Origin: Bacteroidales bacterium
GTDB taxonomy: Bacteria; Bacteroidota; Bacteroidia; Bacteroidales; WCHB1-69
Direction of reading: 5' to 3'
Assembly: GCA_016288655.1 (NCBI GenBank)
Contig: JAEEKX010000032.1
Location: 1-64,000 of the forward strand
Length of the DNA stretch: 64,000 nucleotides
This document shows positions 46,258 to 58,400 of the stretch, in pieces (position 1 is the stretch's first letter; every line of letters begins with the position of its first letter). The translations under genes were made by a program, and so were the position numbers. The notes beneath the pieces are model-generated. The model had not been told where the DNA came from and ran no database searches. It saw only the letters and a program-made list of their open reading frames with translations.

Positions 46258-46293
46258 GAAAAGAGAGACGCAGTTAGCGCCTCTTTTTTTTTG
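46258..46293 (+). terminator. probable terminator after tRNA-Asp
   Basis: AAGAGAGACGC AGTTA GCGCCTCTT followed by eight T; the stem has one mismatch. It lies 6 bp after the tRNA. Confidence 0.65.
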
Positions 46294-46360
46294 TGCACGA
46301 ATGGCGCGAATGGTTTGTCTGGACAGTGCTTTTGCTGGAGAGTGGCTTTTTGAAGAAAGA

Positions 46361-47338
46361 TTATCGGGGCAGGGATGTTTTGGCGGGGGGCACCACTAAC
46401 CAGCGGATGCCGGTGCGGCGCGTGATGAGGATGAAGATGCGGCAGACGATGAGCGCGAACAGAACGCGAAAGATGAGGACGCCGCTGTAGTGGGCGCCGC
46501 ACGACATCATCAGCAGGGTGTCCTCGATGATACTGTGGCACAGTCCTAAGAATACTAACGAGTAGAGCAGGTCGGCCTGCGACAGTTGCCGCTCTTCCGC
46601 CTCCGCCAGGATGATTCCGCCGCCGTAGGCCAGTCCCATCGTCAGTCCGACCAACACGGAGGGCACGGCGTTGATGCCGATGCCGAGGTGTTTCACCAAC
46701 GGATAGAGGGCTTTGTTGACCCATTGCAGCACCTTGATCTTGTCTAAAATCTTGATTAATAACACCATGGAAAAGACCACGACGAAGATGAGGGCAAAAT
46801 TGCGCAGTTGGCTGAGCAACCACAGTCCCCAGGTGGCGTCGGGCATGTCGAGGTGGACGATGGGGTGTGAGGGTTCGGCGAGCCAGCCCGTGGAGTGGTA
46901 GATGAGGTTGAGCAGCACGCCCGCAAGCAGGGCCATGAAGAAGCGCATGGAGAAGGCGAACCAGAGACGCACGCCGCACTTGCGGGCGACGGTCAGTTCG
47001 GCGGGGAAGGTGTGCGCGATCAGCATCACCGTGGTGAGCACCGTGACCTGCGCCACGCTCAATGGCTCCGCTAATGTGGGCAGTAGCGTGAGGTAGGTGA
47101 ATATGCCGCCATAGACGTTCACCAACAGGGTGACCGCCCACACCAAGCCCATTTCGCCCGGCAGCCCCACCCACTGCATCAACGGCGAGAGCGCGTCGCC
47201 GATGTAGGGCATCGCCCCGACCATCTTCAACAGCCGGAACACAAGCGCCACCGGAAACATGATCTTCACCAGCATCCACACCACCTTCGCCGACCGCGTC
47301 AGCGAATCCAACAGCATCTCTTTCAGTATTTTGAACAT
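46361..47338 (-). CDS. nucleoside-recognition (GATE) domain membrane protein
   Basis: 325 residues with about eight hydrophobic segments ('WMLVKIMFPVALVFRLLKMV', 'FRVLFALIVCRIFILI'). Two GATE-type halves are seen, with 'GLTMGLAYGGGIILAEAEER' and 'SLVFLGLCHSIIEDTLLMMS' being the family's Gly-rich and His-Ser-Ile-Glu motifs. Relatives (YjiH, SpoIIIAB-like, DUF401 groups) are thought to transport or gate small ligands, but none has a secure substrate. It follows the BtuB-like receptor gene on the same strand after a 103-bp spacer. Confidence 0.8.
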   Translation of the reverse strand: MFKILKEMLLDSLTRSAKVVWMLVKIMFPVALVFRLLKMVGAMPYIGDALSPLMQWVGLPGEMGLVWAVTLLVNVYGGIFTYLTLLPTLAEPLSVAQVTVLTTVMLIAHTFPAELTVARKCGVRLWFAFSMRFFMALLAGVLLNLIYHSTGWLAEPSHPIVHLDMPDATWGLWLLSQLRNFALIFVVVFSMVLLIKILDKIKVLQWVNKALYPLVKHLGIGINAVPSVLVGLTMGLAYGGGIILAEAEERQLSQADLLYSLVFLGLCHSIIEDTLLMMSCGAHYSGVLIFRVLFALIVCRIFILITRRTGIRWLVVPPAKTSLPR

Positions 47339-47441
47339 CAGGATACGGGTTTCAGGTGATGAGTTATAGGTTGCGGTTTATAGGGGGTATTCCTTGTTAA
47401 TCTCTCTCCTCTTTAATCTCTAATCTTTCATTTTTCATTTT
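47339..47441. repeat. spacer of reiterated short words
   Basis: The minus-strand spacer between the receptor and the GATE protein consists of near-repeats such as AATCTCTCTCCTCTTTAATC, TCTAATCTTTCATTTTTCAT and GGTTTCAGG...TATAGGTTGCGGTTTATAG. No promoter or perfect stem-loop is seen. Confidence 0.5.
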
Positions 47442-49535
47442 TCAAAACTTCCACCAGGCCGTCAGCCGGAAACTGCGCCCCTGCATCGGATAGTTGCGGA
47501 TGACCTCATAGTGCTTGTCGGCTAAATTCAGCAGTTCCGCCTTCACGCCCACCTCCATCGAATCCTGTTTCTTCCCCACGGAGATGGTGTATTTGCCGGT
47601 CACCGACAGACTGTGGTCGGTGTATGGCTCCAGCTCGTTCGCGGCGGTGTTCTGTTGCAGGGCGTACCGTTTGCCCGCCGCCACCATCGTGTAGCCCACC
47701 TCTACATACTGGAAGATGCTCATTCCTACACTGATGGAGCCGGAGTGAAGCGGCGTGTAGGGAATCTGGTGACCGTAGGTCTTACTCTCCTTGTCGGTCT
47801 TATCGACCGCCTGCTGCAGCGAGTAGTTTCCCGACAGATGGAATCCCCATTTCCCGTTGGATAGGGTGTAGCGGACGTTCGCCGTCGCGTCCAATCCGTA
47901 CATTTCTACCTTGCCGAAGTTCAGCATGCTCCATACAAACAGGTTCTTACTCGGAATGGCCACGATCTTGTCCTTCACGCGGTTGTAGTAGCTGTCGAGG
48001 GTGGCACTTACGGAGATCAATGAGTGTGGCTGTATGGGTTGTTCCGATATTTCGCACGATCGGGAAATCCGTCTGTTGCTTTTTTCGTAGGTGATGCCGA
48101 CATCGATCTGGTGGGTGTTCTCGGGCCGCAGGTCACGGTTGCCGACTTCGTTGTAATAGAGGTCGTTGAAGGTCGGCAGGCGGAAGATGTTTTTGTAGAA
48201 GGCACGCAGGTAGAGTTCTTCGCTCAGGATGGGTTTCACCGAGATACCCGCCGACGGCGTGAAGCGGCTCAGGTTGTTGCCCGCTGTGCCGTTTTTGGCC
48301 CAGTTGGCCACGCCGGTGTGCAGCAGGCGCGCGTGCGCCGTCACCCGCTTTGTATTCACCATCGTCGCTATCGTGGTCAGCACCTGTAGCCGTTGTGGGG
48401 TGACGAAGTCGTGCAGGTTGGCATTCATGTTGCCGAAAATCAGGTCGTTGGCAAGTGAGAGGACCACGATGCGATGCGGCTGGTAGAGCACGGCATTCGA
48501 GAGATAGTACTCGCGCTGGACATAGACGTTGCGTAGGAACCCGTCAGCGTTGAGGTAGTCAGGGTCGTAGTAACGTTGCAGGGCGAAGTTGAACTTGGCA
48601 TTGACTTGATAGCGCCATTGATTGTTGAAGCGGTGCTGGAAATGTATCTGTCCGAAGGCGTTTTGGTCGCGCAGGCGCTGGCGGCTCTTCGTGTTGTAGA
48701 AGACGATGGCGCCCGGCAGTCCGCGTTCCGACTGATAGTAGTAGATCTTGGCCGTCAGCTCCGTTTGAAAACCGAAGTGGGCAAAGAGGTTCTCCTCCAG
48801 CGTCAGCACCTTGATGTCGGAGTTGGTGCGTCGCTCGGTGGAGGTGCTGTCGCCAGCGTTGCCGTAGTGGATGGTGAAGGGGTAGTCGCCTTTCGACTGC
48901 AAGTAGTTGATGCTGAGTACCGAGGAGAGGGTCGGCTTGTTCCACAAGTTCTTGCGGGGTGTGAAGTAGTTCTTGAAGATGAGGGAAGGGTTGACGAAGC
49001 CGAAAGAGCCGCCGGTGAAGTGTAAATCGACGAACACGGGCTTCTTTTCGGGATAGGGTACTCGTTCGGTGTTGATGATGATGGTGCTGGCGCTGGCGGC
49101 GGCGCGGGCGGGTACGAAGATGCCGTCATCAGCCCCCGTCACTAAAGCCACCGAGCCGGCATTGCGCAGCGAAAACCGCGACAGGTCGATCTGCCCTGTC
49201 TGGCAGTCGCTCACCACGATACCGTCATAACTCACCGCCGTATGCTGGCTGCCAAAACCGCGCACCTGCACCGTCTTCATGCCGCCTACGCCGCCGTAGT
49301 CGCGGATGACTATGCCCGAGAAGAGTTTCAACACGTCGGAGACCTGTATGGTCGGCAACGTTGAAATGGTCTTTGCATCAATGCTTTGTATGGGTGCAAT
49401 GGCTTCCACAGTGGCTGCATTCGGCGATGAGATCACCTCGACTCCCTCCAACATCGTGGTGTCAGGAGTCTGTGCCAGCAGGGTGAGGGGCAGGCAGAAG
49501 AGCAACGGGATGAGCAGGCGATGGAAGTGGTGCAT
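47442..49535 (-). CDS. TonB-dependent outer-membrane receptor, BtuB-like
   Basis: 697 residues. After a signal peptide (to LLAQ) the plug follows directly, without a carboxypeptidase-like domain: 'LPTIQVSDVLKLFSGIVIRD' and 'SQHTAVSYDGIVVSDCQTGQ' resemble the cobalamin-receptor group of Bacteroidetes. The barrel shows aromatic-ended strands and finishes 'GRSFRLTAWWKF', with terminal Phe. TonB-ExbB energises uptake. There is no SusD, BtuG, BtuF or permease gene beside it; uvrB lies 5 bp upstream, and no cobalamin riboswitch is visible. Ligand assignment to B12 is tentative. Confidence 0.85.
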   Translation of the reverse strand: MHHFHRLLIPLLFCLPLTLLAQTPDTTMLEGVEVISSPNAATVEAIAPIQSIDAKTISTLPTIQVSDVLKLFSGIVIRDYGGVGGMKTVQVRGFGSQHTAVSYDGIVVSDCQTGQIDLSRFSLRNAGSVALVTGADDGIFVPARAAASASTIIINTERVPYPEKKPVFVDLHFTGGSFGFVNPSLIFKNYFTPRKNLWNKPTLSSVLSINYLQSKGDYPFTIHYGNAGDSTSTERRTNSDIKVLTLEENLFAHFGFQTELTAKIYYYQSERGLPGAIVFYNTKSRQRLRDQNAFGQIHFQHRFNNQWRYQVNAKFNFALQRYYDPDYLNADGFLRNVYVQREYYLSNAVLYQPHRIVVLSLANDLIFGNMNANLHDFVTPQRLQVLTTIATMVNTKRVTAHARLLHTGVANWAKNGTAGNNLSRFTPSAGISVKPILSEELYLRAFYKNIFRLPTFNDLYYNEVGNRDLRPENTHQIDVGITYEKSNRRISRSCEISEQPIQPHSLISVSATLDSYYNRVKDKIVAIPSKNLFVWSMLNFGKVEMYGLDATANVRYTLSNGKWGFHLSGNYSLQQAVDKTDKESKTYGHQIPYTPLHSGSISVGMSIFQYVEVGYTMVAAGKRYALQQNTAANELEPYTDHSLSVTGKYTISVGKKQDSMEVGVKAELLNLADKHYEVIRNYPMQGRSFRLTAWWKF

Positions 49536-49540
49536 GGCGG

Positions 49541-51556
<2,016 letters not shown>

Positions 51557-51604
51557 GGAGTGGGTTGTTCGTAGTTGTTTTATTGATAAATGGATAATTA
51601 TGGA

Positions 51605-52891
51605 TTACCACTTTACGATTTTCTGCACGGTGGCGCGCCCTTGCGCATCGGTGAGCCGAAGCAGGTAGGCGCCGGCAGGGTGGGGGAAGTTTTGCGAAAG
51701 ATGGGTGGTGCCGGCGCCGACGGACCGCTCATCGCGTTGCAGTAAACGCCCGTCGATGCCGAAAAGTTCAAGCGAGAGCCGCTCGTCGTGCGCGAAGTGC
51801 GTCGTCAGCAGCAGTTGCTCGCCGACGGGATTCACCACACTCACGGGCAGGGAGAGCACAGCGTCTTCCACCGCCAGTGTGGCGTCAAGTTGGTACTCTA
51901 AAATCACCGGCAGGTGGTCCGACATGTTGTAGAGCGCGTTGGCGATGACCGAGGAGACGCAGGTGTTCGTCGGGTCGATGATGGAGCCGTTGCGCCGGAT
52001 GCCATCCTGTCCGAATGCCTGATAAGTGCTTGGAAGACAGTGTATCTTGGAATATCCGTTGAGAATGAACTCGGAGACGAGGATGAAATCGAAGCGGTTG
52101 TCCATGCCGCCGCCGGAGAAACAGTAGTTGGAGCCGCCGGCGTGGGTCGATTGGGTGAAAATGTCGGCGAACTCGGGGTTGTTGTACCACTCGCCTTCGC
52201 GGTCGATGGGGTCGTAGAAACGCACCAATGGGTTGGCATGGTGGACGAAGTGCTGGTAGGCCGGTTCGGAGGCGTTGTAGATGTTGAAGTCGCCGCAAAG
52301 CACGTAGTTGTCAGCCCGCCCGATGCTCACCAAGCGGTTCATCAGTTGCTGTGCTTGCGCATAGCGGGTATCTTCGTAGCCGTTGCCCGCCTTGAGGTGG
52401 CAAACGATGAAGGTGATGAAGGCAGTGTCCCCCTGCGCCAATTCCCGCGAACGGTAGTACATGCGGTAGGCATTGAAGTAGGTGCCGCTGGTGGTGACAT
52501 GGAAAGTGCTGTGCAACATCAACTTGCGGGTGTCGTAGAAAAGGCCGTTGCAGATGGAGATGGAGGTGCTGGGATTCGCCGGCGACGACACGAAGGCGAA
52601 GTAGTCAATGCCGTCGGTGTTGAGCACGTTGTCAAGAATGCGTTGTGAATAGACGTTCCCCTTCCCCAACTCGTTCACCGTCAACACGTCCGGCATGATC
52701 TCCTTCACGATCCGCTTGAATGCCTGATCCTTTGTGTTCAGGTTGTTTGTGCTGGCGTTGCAGTCGTCTGGCCCGTTTTCGGTATAGTACATCAGATTGT
52801 AGTGCATGTGGCGGATTCCGTCAGCAAACACACGTGCTGATATGGTATATAAAATACTGAATGTCAATAATATATAAAACAACTTCCTCAT
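51605..52891 (-). CDS. secreted endonuclease/exonuclease/phosphatase-family protein with T9SS tail
   Basis: 428 residues with signal peptide. The EEP fold is visible from 'HYNLMYYTENG', 'PDVLTVNELGKG', 'FIVCHLKAGNG', 'NYVLCGDFNIYNASEPAYQH' and the C-terminal 'NMSDHLPVILEY', giving the Asn, Glu, Asp-x-Asn and Ser-Asp-His motifs. A Por-secretion tail occupies the last 80 residues ('LSLELFGIDGRLLQRDE', 'AGAYLLRLTDAQG'). It could be an extracellular DNase or a sphingomyelinase/phosphatase; a nuclease seems more likely. It has its own promoter and may lead into uvrB. Confidence 0.85.
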   Translation of the reverse strand: MRKLFYILLTFSILYTISARVFADGIRHMHYNLMYYTENGPDDCNASTNNLNTKDQAFKRIVKEIMPDVLTVNELGKGNVYSQRILDNVLNTDGIDYFAFVSSPANPSTSISICNGLFYDTRKLMLHSTFHVTTSGTYFNAYRMYYRSRELAQGDTAFITFIVCHLKAGNGYEDTRYAQAQQLMNRLVSIGRADNYVLCGDFNIYNASEPAYQHFVHHANPLVRFYDPIDREGEWYNNPEFADIFTQSTHAGGSNYCFSGGGMDNRFDFILVSEFILNGYSKIHCLPSTYQAFGQDGIRRNGSIIDPTNTCVSSVIANALYNMSDHLPVILEYQLDATLAVEDAVLSLPVSVVNPVGEQLLLTTHFAHDERLSLELFGIDGRLLQRDERSVGAGTTHLSQNFPHPAGAYLLRLTDAQGRATVQKIVKW

Positions 52892-52916
52892 AAGGAGGGC
52901 ATTAAGAATGAAATGA

Positions 52917-52924
52917 CAAAAGTA
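52917..52924 (-). promoter_or_regulatory. TACTTTTG promoter element for the secreted EEP gene
   Basis: Minus-strand TACTTTTG (plus strand CAAAAGTA), 25 bp before the ATG; perfect TAnnTTTG match. Confidence 0.65.
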
Positions 52925-53049
52925 CGATTTTTTTTAAGATGATGGGGGCGTTCGATGGGTGCCTTTTTTTCATTCTATGACTACAATATAATATTGTATT
53001 ACGTCGTTTCATTAAAAACATAATTACAAACAAAATTAAACCCAAGAAA

Positions 53050-54387
53050 ATGAAACGTAAAAGCAGACCTTTTCTCAAAGTTTTGATCATTGTGGGCATC
53101 ATTCTGGTAATGCTCTTGCCTGCCCAGTTGATTCTACACGGTGTCATTTGGGAACGCGAGGAACTTCGCGATTCCGCAGTGTCAGAAGTCTCTGAGAGTT
53201 GGGCCGGTACGCAGAGATTGACAGGACCATTCATCACCATTCCATACACAGTGGAGCTTCTGTCGGCAGACGATGACAAGGTCGTAGAGGAGACCCGCTA
53301 TCTGCACATTATGCCGGAAAACATGAAGGTGCAGGGAAATGTGCAAACGCAAGAGTTGCATCGCAATATCTATGATGTAACTGTTTACAATTCAGATATT
53401 AAGATAACCGGTAACTTCGGGAATGTCAACTATCATGGGATACCTATGGAGGAACTGCAGTTTGACAAGGCCACGGTGACGATGGGCATCAGCGACTTGC
53501 ACGGCTTGGAAGAGCGGGTGGTGCTGAACTTGGGGGACTTGAAGTGCAATATGGAGTCCGGGGTCCAGTATCCCATTAGCAGTCATGGACTTCATGCCGA
53601 TGTCCAACTCACGGATTCCCTTCTTGAGAACCTGCCCTTCTCGGTTCATTTGTCGCTCAAGGGCGCCAAGAGCATGGATTTCTGTCCTGTGGCAGGGGCT
53701 ACCGAAATTTCTGTCAAGTCCGACTGGCCGGATCCGAGTTTCAAAGGCAACTACATCCCTTCCGATCGACAGGTTTCCAAAGACGGATTCACCGCACAAT
53801 GGAAAGTGCTGGATGTCAACCGCACTTTCCCGCAGTCGTGGGTGGGCGACAGATATGAGCTCTTTACTTCGGACGACAAATGCGGAATTGACTTCCTGCA
53901 GTCCGCCGACAATTACCAAAAGGTCAATCGGAGTTTGAAATACTGCGCTCTGTTCTCCATCATCACTTTCGTGGTGTTGTTTTTGGTGGAGATTTTGAAG
54001 AAGAAGTTGATCCACCCTATTCAGTATCTCCTGATCGGTGTGGCTCTCGTGATCTTCTACACGCTGTTGCTCTCTATTTCCGAGTACCTCTCCTTCAACG
54101 TCTCCTATCTGATTGCCGCAGTGTCCATTGTCTTGATGCTCACGCTCTATGCCCGAGGTGTGCTGCAGTCGTGGCCGTTGGCCTTCTTAGTGGGAGGCAT
54201 CTTGGCTGTTCTTTACGGCATCCTATTCACTATCATCCAGTTGCAGGCCTACGCTTTGCTGGTGGGCAGCATCTTCATCTTCTGTGTCCTCGCCATCGTG
54301 ATGTTCATCTCGCGTAAGATCAACTGGTACAATATCCGCGGCGACAAAGAGGATTCTCTGGACGGCAATGTGCAGGTGAAGGATTGA
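53050..54387 (+). CDS. creD: CreD/inner membrane stress protein
   Basis: 445 residues. One N-terminal membrane helix ('KVLIIVGIILVMLLPAQLIL') is followed by 'REELRDSAVSEVSESWAGTQ' and 'LTGPFITIPYT', the CreD opening. A large periplasmic domain follows ('TEISVKSDWPDPSFKGNYIP', 'DVNRTFPQSW'), and five to six helices close the protein. CreD is an inner-membrane protein induced by CreBC in enterobacteria; its molecular role is unknown. No CreB or CreC is adjacent. Monocistronic; no clear TAnnTTTG promoter in the upstream spacer. Confidence 0.94.
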   Translation: MKRKSRPFLKVLIIVGIILVMLLPAQLILHGVIWEREELRDSAVSEVSESWAGTQRLTGPFITIPYTVELLSADDDKVVEETRYLHIMPENMKVQGNVQTQELHRNIYDVTVYNSDIKITGNFGNVNYHGIPMEELQFDKATVTMGISDLHGLEERVVLNLGDLKCNMESGVQYPISSHGLHADVQLTDSLLENLPFSVHLSLKGAKSMDFCPVAGATEISVKSDWPDPSFKGNYIPSDRQVSKDGFTAQWKVLDVNRTFPQSWVGDRYELFTSDDKCGIDFLQSADNYQKVNRSLKYCALFSIITFVVLFLVEILKKKLIHPIQYLLIGVALVIFYTLLLSISEYLSFNVSYLIAAVSIVLMLTLYARGVLQSWPLAFLVGGILAVLYGILFTIIQLQAYALLVGSIFIFCVLAIVMFISRKINWYNIRGDKEDSLDGNVQVKD

Positions 54388-54490
54388 AGTTGAAAGCTTA
54401 AAGTTGAAAGGGGGAGGTTAAAGGTTAGCGTATAGGGTGATAAATCATCTCCATAACCTTAAACCTCCTCTTTCCCCTATAACCTGAAAT
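54388..54490. repeat. convergent spacer with large imperfect inverted repeat
   Basis: GAGGTTAAAGGTTA near 54415 pairs with TAACCTTAAACCTC near 54457 with one mismatch and a loop of about 30 bases. Flanking sequence is made of repeated words (GTTGAAAG, CTTAAAG, TAACCT). It lies between converging creD and the zinc peptidase gene and could end both transcripts, but there is no T tract. Confidence 0.5.
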
Positions 54491-55336
54491 CTATAATCTA
54501 CTGTAACTCGGCGAAAAGGTATCACCCGCGTGCACGTCGCCCGTGGTGATGCCTTTTTTCAGCCAGCGGGCGCGCTGCTCGGAGGTGCCGTGGTTGAATG
54601 ACTCCGGCGTGACATAGCCCCGGGCACGTTTCTGCAGATAGTCGTCGCCGATGCGGGCCGCGATGGACAGTCCTTCATCCACGTCGCCCTCTTCCAACGA
54701 GTTGAACATCTCGTTGTCCCAGTGCGCCCACACTCCGGCATAGAAGTCGGCTTGCAACTCAAGGCGGACACTGATCTGGTTACTCTCCTTCTCGCTTACG
54801 CGGCTCATCAGGTTATGTGCCTCCGTCAGCGTTCCCAAGAGATACTGCACGTGGTGCCCGACTTCGTGCGCGATGACATAGGCATAGGCGAAGTCACCCG
54901 CGCTGCCGAGTTGCTCCTCCATGGTCGAGAAGAACGACAGGTCGATATAAACGCATTGGTCGGCGGAGCAGTAGAAAGGCCCGGTGGATGCGTTGGCCCC
55001 GCCGCAGCCCGACTGCACATGATCGTGGAAAAGCACTAATTTGGGCGGCACGTAGGTCTTGCCCATCTTCTTGAACTCGGCCGTCCACACGTCTTCCGTG
55101 CCGGCGAGGATCTGCTTGGTGAAAATGGCTAAGGAGTCCTCTTCGGCGCTGGGGGTGTAGGTGGTTTCTGTCCCCGATTGCTCGCTGAGATTCTGCAGCA
55201 GCGACAGCGGGTTCTTCCCCATGAGCAGGGCGACGATGATGGCGATGACGATGCCGCCGCAGCCGATGCCCGCGCCGATCTTTCTTCCTCTGTGGTCCAA
55301 AACGTTGGTGCTTTCTCTTCTTCCGGATAAATTCAT
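54491..55336 (-). CDS. ypfJ: YpfJ-type putative neutral zinc metallopeptidase
   Basis: 281 residues. One N-terminal membrane helix ('GIGCGGIVIAIIVALLMG') places the rest outside the cytoplasm. The zincin motif HExxH is H157-E158-x-x-H161 in 'YVIAHEVGHHVQ', with 'QSGCGGANASTGPFYCSADQ' and 'ELQADFYAGVWAHWDN' also conserved. The family is widespread, and its substrates are unknown. Own promoter 20 bp upstream; converges with creD. Confidence 0.94.
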   Translation of the reverse strand: MNLSGRRESTNVLDHRGRKIGAGIGCGGIVIAIIVALLMGKNPLSLLQNLSEQSGTETTYTPSAEEDSLAIFTKQILAGTEDVWTAEFKKMGKTYVPPKLVLFHDHVQSGCGGANASTGPFYCSADQCVYIDLSFFSTMEEQLGSAGDFAYAYVIAHEVGHHVQYLLGTLTEAHNLMSRVSEKESNQISVRLELQADFYAGVWAHWDNEMFNSLEEGDVDEGLSIAARIGDDYLQKRARGYVTPESFNHGTSEQRARWLKKGITTGDVHAGDTFSPSYSRL

Positions 55337-55355
55337 GATGGTAAAATTGGTCTTG

Positions 55356-55363
55356 CAAAAGTA
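55356..55363 (-). promoter_or_regulatory. TACTTTTG promoter element for ypfJ
   Basis: Minus-strand TACTTTTG followed by GCA (plus strand CAAAAGTA), 19 bp before the ATG. Confidence 0.7.
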
Positions 55364-55423
55364 CGATTTAAATCGAGATGTGTGACGTGGAAATCCCGAA
55401 TGTCCATCCTATGTTACAGAAAA

Positions 55424-55455
55424 GCGCCTACAGGGGAAAATCTCACTGCAGGCGC
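55424..55455 (-). terminator. hairpin terminator of the giant surface protein gene
   Basis: GCGCCTACAG / CTGCAGGCGC (one mismatch) with a 12-base loop, 23 bp past the stop; on the minus strand it is followed by TTTT. Confidence 0.6.
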
Positions 55456-55478
55456 CCTTTGGACAATCTCAAAAATGG

Positions 55479-58400
55479 TTACCGAATCACCGTGACAGTG
55501 CCTACGAACTCTTTCGGCACGCCGTCCATGGTGTTGGTTTGGATGACATACACGTACGCCGCCACCGGCACGGGCTTGCCGTGGTCGGTGCCGTCCCATC
55601 CCTGTGTGAGCGAAGTCGTACGGAAGATCATGCGGCCGTTGCGGTCGAACACGGTGCAGACGTAGTTGCTCTCATCGACGCCTTCTCCGAGCGGACGCCA
55701 GATTTCGTTCATGCCGTCGCCATCGGGGGTGAAGGAGTTGGGGATGTAGAAGTAGAAAGGCTTCTGTACGGATACATAATGCGTTACGGAATCCATGCAG
55801 CCGAAGTCGGAAGTGACCCATTGTGTCACGTTGTAGATGCCGGAGTGGGTGTAGGTGTGGATGGGCGACGGCTCGTCCGACGTGTTGGCATTGGACCATT
55901 GGTCATCGAAGTCGTAGATCCAACTGGCTGCGTTCTCGGAGAAATCGAGGAACTGCACGTCAACGGAACCTTCCTCCAAGAAGTTGAGGTAACTCTCTGG
56001 CGAGAAGGCAGCGAGGGGTGACGGGTGTACGATGATCTCCGTTTCGGCGGACGCCTGACAGCCCACCTCGTCGCTCACGGTGAGCGAGTATGTGGTGGTG
56101 ACGGGCGGGGTGACGGTGATGGAACGCCCGGTACCTCCCGTGTTCCAACGATAGACGGCATACTCGTTTTCACTGGTGATGGTGGCCGGGTCGCCGGCGC
56201 AGATCTCAGCGGGATCGCGCAGGAACGTCGGCTCGGCGATGGTCGCCACAGCATATACGGTGACGCTGTCGCTGCGGGTGCAACCGTTCGGATAGGTCGT
56301 GGTGACTGCGTAGGTGGTGACCACGTCTTCAGGTACAAGTGTGAAGGAGGCCACCGTGTCGCCGGTGTTCCATACATAGGAGACCACATCTTCGGAGGCG
56401 GCGGTGATGGTCACCGCCTCTTCGGGACAGAGGGTGTCCTTGGATGCGAAGACATGCAACTCGGGACGCTCGTTGTTGACGGTGACATGGCAGACGTTGG
56501 TGATGTCAAAGAAGTCGCCGTTGCAAGCGGTATAACGCAGACGGGCGGTGTAGTAGGTGGTCTCTTCCGGAGCGACGGTGAGCAGGTCTCCGTGTCCGAG
56601 TACCTGTCCATTGGCGGAGGTGTCGGTGCCGAGGTACCAGGTGACGTCATAGCTGGGCTGGCCGGTCGGCATGAAGCGCCATGCCTCTTGGTGGGCGGTC
56701 CACGGACCGGTGTTTCTACCCGGAGGCGTGATACCCGCCGTGCCGTCGAAATTCTGCAAGCCGATTACGCCATTGCCGTCGTTCCAACTGGTGCAGGTGG
56801 GCGCGTCACGCACATAGATGTCGATGATATTGGTGCCTTCATAGAGGACGATCATGGTGGAGAAAGTACGGATCTCGGTGCAGGAAAATAATTTGATGTT
56901 GTTGAAACTCAATACGTAACTTCTGCACGGATATTGTCCCAGTACGCCCTCGAAGATGCCGCCGTCGCCGGTGGTCGGGACATAGTCGCTGGTGGAGGGG
57001 TAGATGTCTCGGTAGCAGGCGAAGATGGTGTTGGGGAAGAGACTGGTACTTGGGATGCTCTCATCGTATGACCACGCGCAACTGTTGCCGGCGACGCTGG
57101 TGTTAAAGGTGGCCACGGAGTTGGCACCCGCCACGATTTGGTTGTAAGTGTGCCCGTAGTAACAGAAGGTAAAGGGCAAGTTGACAACAGAACTCCAGGT
57201 GTCGTCGGTAGCGTTGGCGAAGATGCGGTTGCCATCGGTGAAGCCGTAAGGCGGAGCATAAGGGATGGAGAAGACGAAGTAGTCGTCGGCTTCTACGGCC
57301 GTTGCCAGCACGTTGGCGCAGAGGGTGACATCCTGCTGGGTGGCGCAGTCGAGCATGATCTCAGGGTTGTTGGTACCCAACTCGGCCGGGGTGACCGACG
57401 GACAGCCGTCCGCCTGGCAGTCCATGACGGCGACGGTGGTGCTGGCGATGAGTTCGCAGCAGGCCGGGTCGGCGGGCGTGGCGGTGACGGTGTATTCGGT
57501 TGTCACGTCAGGGCTGACGTGGATGGTCGTGCCAGAGGCCATGGTGCTCCAGAGGTAGGTGTATTGGCTGCAACTGCCCGAGACCGTGAGGTTGGCGGTG
57601 ACGGTGACGTCTTGGTTTTGGCCGATGCAGTATCCTGCCGGGTTGGCGGTGACGTTGAGGCGTGTGCCGGAGATCTCGGCGGTGACGCGCACGGTCTTGG
57701 CGCAGCCGAGGCTGTCAACGACACGCACACGATAGACGGTCGTCTCCTGCGGTGAGGCGGTGACGGTAGGACCGTCGGTGGTGTTCAGACTCTCGCCGGG
57801 CGACCAGGTGAAGGTGTAGTCTCCGCCGGCGCCGCCCGTGGCCGTTGCGGTAAAGGTGGCGCTGGCACCCTGGCAGAGAATGACCGATGCGGGAGTGACC
57901 TCCACGACCGGCTGGTCGCACGGTACGCAGGCCTGAATGCAAATGTTGTCAACCGCCGCCGGAGGCGCCGTGCCCACGGAACCGTCGTTGTGCCAGTAGA
58001 AATAGAGGTTGCATAACTGACCGGAATACTCCACGTTGTCCAAGGTGATTTCGAAGTGCTGCCAAGTGTTTGACATGTTGAACTTGACGGAGGTGGTGGT
58101 GGGGTTGGTGAACTGGAGCGCACCTGCAGGAGCCGTGGCGCTGCCCGCGGTCACAGTGGAGGATGCGGGCGCAAGATAGACGTACATGTAGTCGCAACAA
58201 CTCTCACCGTAGGACTTCCAGTCGAAACTGATGACGAAGTCCTCATCGCATTCCGGAAATTCGATCTCCTTGTAGGCCCACGAGTCGGATAACGTGTTGG
58301 AGTAGGTGTTCGGCGGCGTGGTGGAGGTGGCGTTGTCGGAGACGTACAGCGAGTACTGGCCGCCGTTGTTGGTGGCCGTGCCGATGGTCCACTTGTTGGT

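Noticed and set aside
46068..47279. 403-codon minus-strand frame over tRNA-Asp and the GATE protein gene
   Set aside because: Out of frame with the conserved membrane protein, His/Arg-rich low-complexity, and runs through a tRNA.
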